NCBI GenBank assembly: GCA_038496445.1
Contig: JALMLS010000257.1
Span: forward strand, 1-64,000
Origin: Trichosphaerium sp. ATCC 40318
Lineage: Eukaryota; Discosea; Flabellinia; Trichosidae
Reading direction: 5' to 3'
DNA: 64,000 nucleotides
Under the pieces are notes generated by a model. It was not told where the DNA came from and searched no databases. It worked only from the letters and a program-made list of their open reading frames with translations. The position numbers were made by a program, and so were the translations under genes. Shown piece by piece: positions 22,022-32,628 of this stretch (positions are counted from its first letter, which is position 1; each line of letters begins with the position of its first letter).

Positions 22022-23376
22022 AATGTTAAAAATGACTTAAGTGCACCAGTTAGGCCTTAAAAAATTGACTTCGGATAAACAATTCTCTTTGAACTTATGA
22101 TTGTTTGTGAAGAACTCAGGCAAACACTTCTCGGCAAAAACTGTCATCAGAAGTGAAAAGAATATCTATATCCATTCGTAAATCCTTCTTGCAGGTTGAT
22201 TTCCTGATTTTGAGACCTTACCTGACTTCATGGTGTTTTGAGTGAACGGTTTCCGTTATCGCCAATGGTTAATGGACAAAGATATTGATAGTAGTCTCCG
22301 TCATCACTACTTCAAATATTGTAGTGCCGCTGTCAAAGTTTAGGTAAGAAGTTTAAGCTGAGTCTGGATATACTCTGTATGACGGAGCAAATACAATGGT
22401 TTCACAAGTGATGAATTGCTTGGTAGCACTTTGTTTTCCGGGCTTTTTGTCCAATTAGAGAGATTCCTAGTGTTAACAAACAACAAAGAAATCTCCACAA
22501 AGCTCGCCACAAGTTTTCTTGAGTAGGTAAAAGCTATCGTCATTGTCTGACTTTTTTAGTTCGGGTTTGTAAAGAAGTTGTGTTAACACATTGCCACACG
22601 CATAGGCATCTCTGTTGGTACTCGTTCAGCGTATTCCTTCGGATAAATGAGTATATCCGCGAGCTTTGAGCTATTTCGACACTTATATTCTATTGCGACT
22701 TTTTGTACGCTGATACGCACGCATTAGCTCTTATCGAGTCTAGCCCTGAGTTTCCGAAGCTATTAAGGTGTGTTACATAATTGCTTCTATTTGTGGCATT
22801 TTCGTACTAAACACCCGCGCATTGCGTTAAACTCAACGCAAACAAGTCTTCGCGCCCTTTTTGAGTTGACCTGATACGTGTTAACAAAACTGTCACTTTT
22901 TTACGTACTACCGCTTCGTTAACGAAGATAAAGCGCGTATCTTCGCCTTAAAACTATGAGTTCCATCAGAGAAAACCATTTACAACTTTGTCTAAATAGT
23001 TTTCGTTAAACAACGGTTCATCGTTAACTTTTTAAGTAAAAGACCACACGAGCTGTTTAGAAGTACAATGGTATTTCTAGACCAAACGTCAAAAAAGGCA
23101 AAACGGCAAGCGTCATAATGCAAAAACAGCAATTTACGATGAACCGTTTTGTTTTCCTTTTTCGGGCCTCACACGGATACATGCTCCGCTTAATAACCAT
23201 ATCATGACGGGTATCAATTTTGCCTTTGGCGTAAATAGAACAAAGACGGAGAAATATGTTTCTTAAAAATCTCAAACATGCCTTTTAATAAATTTGATAA
23301 AAAAAAATAGGAACAAAAAAAATCATTAAGCAATAATCAACAAGCGTTAAACAACAACTCATCAAAACAACACAAA
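22022..23376. other. Intergenic, gene-poor
   Basis: About 1.35 kb with only short unconvincing frames. Contains a compact double palindrome at 22914-22945, listed separately. Confidence 0.4.
22914..22945. repeat. Overlapping palindromes
   Basis: CTTCGTTAACGAAG (22914-22927) is a perfect 14-bp palindrome. Its right arm overlaps a second inverted repeat, CGAAGATA (22923-22930) with TATCTTCG (22938-22945) around a 7-nt loop. The two alternative hairpins are mutually exclusive. Confidence 0.6.
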
Positions 23377-23798
23377 ATGAACATATCCGAACTACTCAAC
23401 CCAAGCGCCGTACAACAACAACAACTTGTACAACAGCAACAACAACATAGAGACGTAATATTAAGCCAAAACCGAAAAATGAGCGAAGAGAATGTTCCTT
23501 ACAATCAATGCAGTACGTTAACGTTACACAACGGTTTTTCTTTCTGTTTTTTCAAAAAAAGAAAGTTTTTGTACTAACACCTTGCTCATTAGTATCTCGA
23601 TTCAGTGCTAAGCGTAATAAGAGGACCAATAAAGCCATTGCGAGTAATGAGGAAACTCATATCAAACGACAAGGAGATATAAACGGCCCTTTCCAAATGA
23701 ACTATTATCGTATAACGTTAAACTACAACAATAAGTATAACACAGAATCAACGGACATACAGCTCTTCGAGTTCACACCGATGAACAGGCGTCTTTAA
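23377..23798 (+). CDS. Small hypothetical protein, Gln-rich, two exons
   Basis: Exon 1 starts at ATG 23377 (MNISELLNPSAVQQQQ) and runs to donor GTACGT at about 23513. Exon 2 starts after CATTAG at about 23590 and ends in TAA at 23796-23798. The junction keeps frame (YNQCISRFSAKRNKR). The product is about 112 residues: an N-terminal xISxLLNP motif and Gln run, a basic middle, and an Asn/Tyr-rich end. The start resembles short N-terminal motifs of some transcription regulators, but no domain is recognised. Confidence 0.45.
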
Positions 23799-26097
23799 AT
23801 GAACAAAAAAAAAAGAAACCCTTGTATTTAGTATTAAACAATGTACAGTAAGCCTGATAGTGTATCTATCGCGGTAAAAAGTAAAATAAAAAACGTAGAT
23901 TTGTAAAAAAAAGAGTTTACGTTAGTTTTTCTCAAATTGACTCTACAAAATAAGAAATTACTTAATTTACGCGTGTAGTAATTAATTATTGTAGTTTCTG
24001 TCGATTTTGTCGCATTTTTTTCCTTCGGCCATTTTTACGAGTTGTTACTGTTTTTTTTTCAAACGAAAACGCGCAAATACGGCTCACAGTACGCTAAAAA
24101 CGTATTAGAGTCGGTTATTGTACAGGTAAAAAAGAAATCGCCAAAACAAAAAAAAAAGCATTTTTGCGTAAACGCTTTCGAGTTCCGGCAATGTAAAATA
24201 CGCTACGTACGTTCCTAACGCAAACAGAGGTAGTAGGGCTAACCGGAAATGAATTCTAACCTTCATAAAACAATAATTTACAAAAACGCCTTTAAACGCA
24301 CCGCGACGCAATAAAAAAAATACCTGCCCGATAAACTCGCCCTTCGGAGTAAAAATCTTTTGGAAAAGCAACCAAAACGAAGTGAAAATTTTTTTACGCT
24401 TTCTGACTCTTTTATTACGTGTTAACAAGTCTGCATATACGATATAATACGGTTATAAATAATTAAAATACGTACAGAGGCTAAATATCTTAAAAAGGAA
24501 AAAAAAACCACCCAAAAACTTCTTCGACGGCCTTGCGGATAAATTCACTTACCCGCTTCATTTTCTTTCAAAAAAAAAAAAAAGAAAAGTTACGTAAGTT
24601 TAGACAAAACGTTCGTTCTGTCGTAATCGAGCCACCAAAAAAAATCTCCTTTTATGTATACTATTCCTCACAACCTTATCTCCCTGTGACTAATAATAAC
24701 AGTTAAATAACGTAATAAGGATAATAAATATAGAGGTTTTTTCTAATGTCAATGACAAATTGTTTTCGAAGTTCTTTTTTTTTTTTCGCATTGAAACGCG
24801 TTTAAACGGTTTTAAAACAAACATTGGAAGTTTTTTTGTTGAAATGGTAGTGCGTTAATCCTTTTTATAGATTCAGATGCTTCGCTCTGTATCTTTTTTT
24901 GGTTTGTCACAATAACAATGTATTCACCACACTCATGAGAAGTAGGTCACATCCATTGTATTAATTTGGTTTTGTTGACAAAAAAATCAAGTTTTTTTCT
25001 AAAAGAGGTTTTTTTCCGCTGTGTGCGAAAATATCTTGCAACCTTCGGTTCTCTGGGCATAAGCAGTTCTAAAACTAAAATTTAAGAACTCTTTATGCGC
25101 TCAGGAACAAGTTCTAAATCATAAAAAAAATCGTGAAACTCGAGTTTTGTTTTCGCGCACTTTTTGTACGTTCTGGTCGTAAAACCCCAAATTGTGGGAA
25201 AACGCGCGTTCTTTTGTAGCATTGTGATGTGCAATGGGCTGAATGTAAATTTACCTAAATATAAATTCGTACGTACCATCTCAGTGGCCATTTTTACGCG
25301 CTCCGTTCAGGGTTTCCTCAAAGATACTGCTTTAGGACAGCGTGGTCCTTTTTTGCGTCTTGAGTTTTTTATAGCTTCTAAGGCCACCAACCGCTCTATA
25401 ACACCTCGCAATCGTTCAGCTGTTTGGTTTTATGCAACGACGAGGGTAGTTCGGAGCATTTGGATGTATCCTTTCTCTTTTTCTTCTCTGATAAAAGTTC
25501 AGAAAACTATTCTCACCTCCATTGCACCTAATAATTATTTTAACAAAGTCTATGAGTCATACATTCAAAAAAGGTTACCCACCACAGAACTGCAGACGGT
25601 AAAAATAACCCTTTTTGCAGACTTTGCGTACTATGCACAGGTGCTACATGTAGAGCATTTTTTATGAACCTAGTTAACTGGAATTAACAACCACAGCCAA
25701 TCTGTGTGAGCGTTCACGGAGTAGTACTTAGAACAAAGAACTCTGCCACGTATTATTCAAGAGAACTCGGTCAATAGGGCTGGTTCTTTGTCCGAATTAC
25801 CAACTGTTGACTGATGTGGACTTTGAACTTTTCGAAATATTTAGTTTGTTGCGTCTTAGTTCCGGTTTCCAAGTCTGCTTCCCAGACATATGCAACAGAA
25901 AAGACTACTAAGTATGTATGTACAACTAAACCTTACAGTACTACACCTTGAATTCACGTGTAAGCTCAACGGATATATTTTTGCCATAAACAGTTTATTT
26001 TTTGTTGAAGTTGCTTTCTTCTCTTTAACAATTACAGCAATCAATAGCATTCATAAACGTAATATACTTCTTCATCAAACGTAAACAAACAGTTATT
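23799..26097. other. Gene-poor AT-rich region, possible decayed basic exons
   Basis: About 2.3 kb rich in A and T runs. The longest frame (25164-25667 +, 167 codons) has no recognisable domain. On the minus strand several short basic stretches look exon-like (AIKNSRRKKGPRCPKAVSLRK at about 25310-25380; RVRKRKKIFTSF at about 24400; FIRKAVEEVF at about 24535), but I could not join them into one gene without stops. Treated as intergenic or a decayed gene. Confidence 0.3.
25994..25999 (-). terminator. Candidate poly(A) signal of the selenoprotein gene
   Basis: AATAAA on the minus strand, about 100 nt beyond the SECIS and about 465 nt beyond the stop codon. It would place the SECIS inside the 3' UTR, as required for Sec insertion. 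Confidence 0.4.
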
Positions 26098-26155
26098 GTA
26101 TATCAAGACACACCACGCTTGAAATTAAGTTTTACAGTGCATCCATCATAAGTTT
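26098..26155 (-). promoter_or_regulatory. SECIS element (selenocysteine insertion sequence)
   Basis: Read on the minus strand. ATGAT (core UGA at about 26149-26145) is followed by GGATGCACTGT, then AAAAC, a loop containing a small CTT/AAG mini-stem, then GTGGTGTGTCT and TGAT (core GA at 26104-26103). The two 11-nt arms pair continuously, counting G-U pairs. The spacing of 11 nt between the UGAU quartet strand and the apical AA is that of eukaryotic SECIS elements. The extra mini-stem fits a form-2 SECIS. The helix below the quartet is weak. It lies about 310 nt downstream of the stop codon of the Sec-coding peroxidase gene. Confidence 0.82.
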
Positions 26156-26463
26156 GTTCTCCGTTTTTTTTTTTGTTTTTGAAAACAAAAAAGTGAGAAA
26201 GAATGATTTTCTTCTTAACTTATCATCTAACCCTGCTGTTATTTGATAAGTTTCTTGCAGAATTCACAATGGTATATATTTAATAAATCTAGTGAAAGTG
26301 TAAGTAACGAAGAAAGAAAAGAAACGAAGAAGTAAACAAACAAAAAATTGGTTTGCATTTTAGAACTTTCATATTTATGGTCTATGTTGCTAACGTACGA
26401 TATTAAATATACTGTGAGTAGCAACAACAACATCTTGTCTATAGATTACTCTGCAATAAAATG

Positions 26464-28889
26464 TTAGAAAGAACGTATAAAGTCTAGAAAATGCAAAATA
26501 TCTTCGTTTGACAATACCTTCTTCTCAGAATCTTCAGAGTCTTCCTTGGCACTTTTGTTAGTGCTTGGAGGTACTGGCTCTTCCAATAATAATTTAATGG
26601 TCTTGACAAGCTTCAAAGGCTTCATAGGAGGACTGTAACGCTTTACTGGCTTTCCACTTCTATCAATAAGAAATTTTGCAAAGTTCCATCGAATGGTACT
26701 ACCCAGTGGTCCTGAAAGGTTCTTTTTAAGGTATCTATAAAGAGGATGGGTGTTTTTTCCATTCACATCAATCTACAAACAACCACGTGAGAAATAAATC
26801 AAACCAGAAAAAAATGACAAAATAAAAAGGCGTTTCTCTTTCACATGTGACGGCTAAATATTGTCCCGTATTACTATAAAAAGCATCTCGGAAGTAATAC
26901 GACAGCTCTGTGATAGTTTTTTTTTTGTAAAACTGGGAAGAATCTTTTTAAAACATACCTTGCTGAATAACTGAAAAGTAACATTCCATTTTGCACTAAC
27001 TTCTGCCTTGATTTCGGCTTCTGGTTTAGGTTCTTGTTTACCAAACTACAAGAAAAATTAGCCAGTCTCACCCCAAGCATAGAAAAACAACAGAGCTTAT
27101 ATATCACGTGACAGCATCATATTGGAAAAAAATTTACTTACTTGGTTGCAGGGAAACGCAAGAATCTCCAACCCACTTTCTCCGTATTCTTCATAAATAC
27201 TTTGAAATTGCGTATAGTGGGCTATGCAAGAGTCAAACAAGGAAAACAAGACAACAAAAGTTTTTACAACTTTGGTAAGGTCGGAAAATCCAACGAATAC
27301 ATACCTGGGGTTAGACCTCAGTAGGTCGCAACGTTCGTTATAATGCAAACTTTACCCTTTTAGGTTCATGAGTTTAAAACAATTATAAAATAAATGTACT
27401 TTGTATTTGCTTAACGAAACGTTGTTACCATCAATATCGAGTGCCTCGAAGTCATATATAGAGTCCGCTGACATTTGTGCGGATGTGGACTACAAAGAGT
27501 GAGCAAAAAGTTCTCAAGGGCAAAGAAGTGCGTACGTTTTCTTCAGCGAATTTGACGCCAACTTCTGCCAAGGCACTTAACCACTCTTCTTGTTCAGACG
27601 TGCTTGATGCGCAGATACTATGCTTTTTCCTTTTTTTACCTAATCACGTATTTTATATTAGTACAAACTCGAACACACGTGACCAAACGACATTAAACAA
27701 AATAAAATATAGTAAAAACCTGAAAATTTGAGACTAAACTAAAGCGCTTACCTTCTCTAACAGTCCAACAATATTCTCCTTTCTTACACTCACAATCAGC
27801 GCCAATCAAATCAGTGTTATTAAGATTGATAAGAGACTTAGGTGACGTAGACTAGACGCAAAAAACAGTAAGAACGTAGCAAAGTATTTCCGAAGAAAAA
27901 AAAAATGGGAGGAAAGGGAGAAAAAAAAATCCGATAGTTCTGCCCAAGAATTACTTCTAGCACTACCGCGACGCGAAAAAAGTTGATACAATCCGTTTGT
28001 AGTAAAAAAAAATGAGAAAGTAAAGTACCAGTTCAGACTCAAAGAAGTATAGATGCTTCTTTTGTTTATCCAATACAGCGTAACGCTCACTCCAGAATAG
28101 GATACCTTTTTTCTTTAGTTTACCTGCTCTTGAGATGACTTCGCCTAAATTTAATTAGAGAAGGGTTACAGTACAAAAAGTACTACGGAACGACATGCTA
28201 TGAAGTAGTAGAAACGTTATGGAAGGTAAAGAAGGCTCAAAACCGACAACAAGACAAGCTATTTAAATTTCCGTCCGAAGAGGCAGACAGCTTTTCAATG
28301 TTGTTATTTAAACGTACTTTTCTTAAGAGAAGCTACAGAGGGACCTCTCTTTGCGTCTGTATCATCCTCCTATAACTCAGGTAAGTTTTAGAGTTTTAAT
28401 GAGTAAATTAAAAAGTCAGAGAGCCTGGTTATCTTACGTTGAACCGATAAAATAGTTCCTCGTTCTTAAAATTATGAGCGTCTTTAACGTGGTGGAGCAA
28501 ATCAGCGTCCATCATCATTTGTCCTTTTGACGTTATTTTAGTAAACGAAAACCGCCTAAACAACGTACCTAGCGAAACTGCGAGGTTTGCATCCTCTGCA
28601 AAGCCGTGCGTGACCAACCAAGCTACACCTTCGGTTCCTGTTGTTTAAAATGTTATTTATTGCTTTGCAGTACTGTTGACGTGCCAATAAAACACTTTGG
28701 GTTCTTTTGAAGATGGTATCTTCTATCTTTAATGGAAACGCCATCAATAGGGTCGCGCATCTATCAACATGGTTATCGAGTGAACTAGACAATTATACTT
28801 ACTTTATCTACAATACTCTGAAAAAATGCCTCCGTCATCTCTTTGGTGGAGGTAAAATCGGCCTCATCAGAAGCCTGATCCTCTTCCAT
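26464..28889 (-). CDS. DEP-PH-glutathione peroxidase fusion, selenoprotein (TGA = Sec273)
   Basis: Thirteen exons join in frame into 435 residues: 28889-28803, 28760-28685, 28637-28569, 28523-28438, 28369-28318, 28144-28029, 27851-27752, 27639-27536, 27489-27400, 27356-27305, 27221-27142, 27045-26959, 26772-26464. DEP domain (about 30-90): FIGTEGVAWLV, LGQMMMDADLLHHV, FKNEELFYRF. PH domain (about 110-215): GKLKKKGILFWSERYAVL, YFFESE, YCWTVRE, EQEEWLSAL. Glutathione peroxidase (about 240-400): GKVCIITNVATYUGLTP with TGA at 27320-27318, FPCNQFGKQEP, WNVTFQLFSKIDVNG, WNFAKFLID. Sec, Gln, Trp and Asn of the catalytic tetrad are all present. DEP and PH modules bind membranes and phosphoinositides, so a membrane-targeted hydroperoxide reductase is inferred. 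The C-terminus is an acidic Ser/Lys tail. The exon 8-9 splice is phase 0 and is what fuses PH to GPx. A separate GPx starting at Met 27474 is the alternative. Confidence 0.85.
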
Positions 28890-29138
28890 TGTTAACGGAA
28901 GGAAGACGTAATACAAATATACCGACGGTCGCTATTTCCCCAATTAAGTCAAGTGTGCCAAAATTGTTATCCATGACGTTTAATGACACTATTAGTATTT
29001 GTGATACACGGCAATCAGTGGTTGAGTCTTGCATGGCAAACGTTAAAAAAAAAAGACTCAAATAAAGCTAAGGCATCGAGCAATACCCTTAAAATGCTGT
29101 TGTATTGGTGTATTAGCGTGTGAGAATTGCTATGACTC
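28890..29138. promoter_or_regulatory. 5' flank of the DEP-PH-GPx gene
   Basis: About 250 bp between the start codon of the fusion selenoprotein gene and transposon element 2. Presumed promoter; no clear core motif seen. Confidence 0.4.
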
Positions 29139-30338
29139 ATTAACTCTTTACCTGTAACAAAAAAAAAAGTTACCTGTAACAAAATTGTCCCATACATATT
29201 TCTCAGCGCCCTCTTTTCAACTTTCTCTGATATGAACATAATCCGTCCCAATCATGGTTGTAAGTGTGAGGCGCACACCATAATGAATTTAGCATTTGCC
29301 AACAAAGCTGTCGAATCAATTAACTGATCCCAATTTTTCCATTTTTTTCGCTAAGTGTTTATAATTTTAGATTTATATTCCATCTTTTGACCACACACCA
29401 CTATGTTAAGCTTCTACGTGTTGTAGTGAATGACATGCAATAATAAAATCTATAAATGGAATGTTTTATAATGGTAATGGAGTTGGGTCACATTGCAAAA
29501 ATTACTTAGAAATTTTTTCTTGTTTTTTTCAAATTTGTCACATGTGGTATGCTGACTCTTGAATTTAAATTGTACTAAATTCTATTTCTAGATGGTATAT
29601 ATAGCTCATATACAAGCTTTAAAGTTGAATTTTGAATACGAATTAGCTACCAGCACGTCCAGAAAATGTATTTTTGTGATATTTGCATGTTTTTAAAACG
29701 CTGTTTTTGTGCTACAATTCAACACGTGTTCAAAATTTCAACTATGAACATTGACCACACACTGTATTGTTCGTTCTCAAAAAACTTTTTTGGAGTACAA
29801 AGTACAACATTGCTGCCAAAAACTGTGTTTTTTTGTTCGCTCCAAATTTTGTTTCCCAAAGTGTTTGGATAAAATTATCCAACGTACTACACTTTATCAA
29901 GTGTCTAGGTAGTGTGAAGATGTACTGGCCTCGGTATTAGTGGTAAGGGGTACAATTAAACAAATATATATCATTAAAACTCGATAAAGTTAACCAATGA
30001 CCATGACAAGGCTTGCTATTATCTTTCCAGCGCCTAAAATTCGTGTTATGTTACTTTTAGCGTAGTTTACGCTTGTGTTAGCTTATTTTAACGGTTTTTT
30101 GTAAACCTTGCTGTAAGCGGTATTATACGTTTATTAGGCGCTAAAAAATCAGATGCTGTGCGTATTTACGCTAGTGTTAAACAGTGTATCAGATTAGGGT
30201 TTATTCTGCTTATTTGCACTTTTGCGTGGCTACAATAGGTAATTAACATTGTTTTAAGGTCATTTTAGTGGTCAATAGTGAGTTTTGTTGAAACATGTTA
30301 CAGGTAATTTTTTTTTTTGTTACGGATAACGAGATTAA
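29139..30338. mobile_element. Non-autonomous piggyBac-type transposon (element 2)
   Basis: The body is 29144-30333, starting CTCTTTACCTGTAAC and ending GGATAACGAG, flanked by ATTAA duplications at 29139-29143 and 30334-30338. Each end carries two GTAAC-type blocks separated by a run of about ten A (T on the other end). It has no transposase-like ORF, so it must move in trans. The right end lies 15 bp before an in-frame ATG (30349) and 42 bp before the preferred ATG (30376) of the dioxygenase gene. Confidence 0.8.
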
Positions 30339-30375
30339 GAATATTTTCATGCTCGCAAAACTGATTACACGCACA

Positions 30376-32247
30376 ATGGCCGAACAAACTCCACAATACG
30401 CAAAGTCGTTTGACATTAAAGACGTTGAAGGTTATGTAAAATACTTTAACGAGGTTTGTACACTTTATTACGCAATGTACCTCAAAATTATCGCTAAGAA
30501 ACACTAGAATGGATATGTGGTTATTGGTACAATTTTGTGGTAAATTACGCCTGTTTAACTCTATAGATAACGTAATCACGGAAGAAGCGTCTCGTATATC
30601 TAAGGACGAAATGTGGGCATATATAAAGCATAAATCGCAAGGTACACGCAAAAAAACGCTTTAGTCTAACAAAATTACAGGCAAAGTGGACAGAAATGAC
30701 TCTAAGACATGGTTGAATGATATTTGGCCAAGAGACATTTGTAGAAACGGAGGTGAGAGCAAACTGTTATTTTCTTGTTTTTTTCCTCACATTCAAAGAA
30801 TTCCATGTTTACGTTTAACTAGGCTTCATGGGTCGATTTCCATACATGAAACGTATTAATGTTGCAAAAGAGCTAATACCAGAGCAACCACAGGTTAGTA
30901 CTATCAAAGATAAGCTTAGAATAATCTATGTTGTAAACATTTGGTTAGGCTTGGAAAAATCGCGAAAATCCGCTTGTATATGAAGCCTTTGCTAATGTAA
31001 TGGCAAACAAAAAGCTATGGGTATCCATAGATAGATATGGAGTTATGAGACCAACCGAAATAGGTCAAGGTATGCAATAAACAGAAAAATAGCATCAACT
31101 ATAAAAAAAAGTTTCACGTCGCTTCAACTCATTTTTTGTCACAAAGAAATTGTTGGTTCCAAGGATGAGACCTTACAAGAAGACTGGGCAACAAAAAAAG
31201 ATTGGTTACATTGGGATTTGTCACCTTTCCATTATGCAACATCAGCTGCAGGTTAGTGTCACAGTGTGCTTATTATCTAAAACAAAAAAAACTAACTCGT
31301 AGAAATAATTATAAACTTTTTTGGCTCTATGAGCTACCAGTACTCTTTCCTGGTATTTAAGTTTTTAGGATTTGCACCACGTGATGTTCCAAAAGACAAA
31401 CTAGCAGAATCATATGGCAGTAGACGTGTACAGGGTCTTATAACGCTAACTGATTGCAAGTCCATCAATGGAGGATTTCATTGTATTCCAGGATTCCATG
31501 GTTCGTTTGGAGCACTACTGTTGAGATAATGTTAATAATAAATATAGGAAAGAGATTTGAACAATGGGGTAAAGATAATGCAAAGAGGTATAGAGCACAA
31601 ACCGAATAATAGCTCTCATGTTTTTTTTTCATGTTTTTTTATTGGATACTGCTGTATCTTTTATAGTGGCCTACCGGCCAGTAGTTTACTTATATTCATT
31701 TTTTAGTTATGGTTCAGATAAGAGAGTATATAATAGAAACTTTGTAGAAGTACCTGATGATGATCCAATGCGTAAAGAGTGCACTCAAGGTTTGGAAAAA
31801 AAAAACTGAACGGAGAATTGATTTGTCTTACTTTAGTATTTAGTACCAATGCGTGAACGCTCCCTTCTCATATGGGATAGTCAGTTACCACATGGTATGT
31901 AATAAAGCCTACCTCAAAAGAGAATGTTAAAATGAGTTATCACACAGCGAGCTGACTTATTTTTTTTAAAGGTAACTTTCCAAATCACAGCAAGCAGTTC
32001 AGAATGGTTCATTACATAAAGATGATACCAGCAGACGATCCTCGCGAGTTCCAACCTGTATTTCATTATACTAAAGCTGACCCTAAAGAGTGGTTTGGCG
32101 ATAAATATACGCCTTCTCCACTTGGTGTACGAACGGATTTTTAGTTGCTGTTTTTTTTTTTATGCGGAAATCAATGTGCTGCTGAACTAATGTTTGTTAT
32201 CGTAGGAAAAACTCTTTGGTTTGAAAGAATGGACAGAATCTTCTTAA
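30376..32247 (+). CDS. Phytanoyl-CoA dioxygenase (PhyH)-like Fe(II)/2-oxoglutarate oxygenase
   Basis: About twelve small exons, joined in frame from MAEQTPQYAK at 30376 to ESS-TAA at 32245-32247. Early exons give VKYFNENGYVVIDNVITEEA, the usual PhyH N-terminus. Iron ligands: an HxD motif in DWLHWDLSPFHY (about 31200) and a distal His in SQLPHGNFPNHS (about 31890-31990). QGLITLTDC and GGFHCIPGFHG form the jelly-roll core. The substrate is unknown: the family hydroxylates diverse small molecules and lipids. The last splice is ambiguous by three bases; I chose the GTACGA donor giving LGEKLFGLKEW. An alternative start at 30349 adds MLAKLITRT. The gene is divergent from the Sec-peroxidase fusion gene. 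Confidence 0.8.
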
Positions 32248-32628
32248 GGGCTCTTAAAGAGTATTGGTTTTATTTACACGCTTAACATTTGAGTTGTTAA
32301 CTTGGAAGTGACAAGGAATGAACGACGGCGTCGGTCGCAGATTGTCAAATAAAATTATGCATCAGGACGTGAGCGTTTGTAATGCCCCACCAAATCCCTT
32401 ACTTAGGTACTGGTGTTACTCCGTTAACAATTGAAGGTTTCTTTAACAACTTGTACTTGTACACAACGTATTTTGTTTTACGCGTACAATAGTGTTTCTG
32501 ACGATGGAGCAAGCGTTGGTTGTATCAACTTTTAACCTTTAACGCCAACAGAGCACCTTAAACCGTGCTGTAAGTAGAACTGTTAATATTTCTACCAAGG
32601 TACAGACTCAAAGCCATCAGTGAGAAGT
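32248..32628. other. Intergenic
   Basis: About 380 bp downstream of the dioxygenase gene; nothing recognised. Confidence 0.4.

Noticed and set aside
24105-24560. Linker-histone-like basic gene on the minus strand
   Set aside because: Basic fragments could not be joined without stops and lack a recognisable histone motif.
25164-25667. 167-codon plus-strand ORF
   Set aside because: No recognisable domain, no splice or start support, and basic exon-like frames on the opposite strand compete with it.
30509-30566. Alternative dioxygenase start MDMWLLVQF at 30509
   Set aside because: It is in frame downstream, but splicing the GTTTGT and GTACAA introns instead yields the conserved YFNENGYVVIDNV N-terminus.
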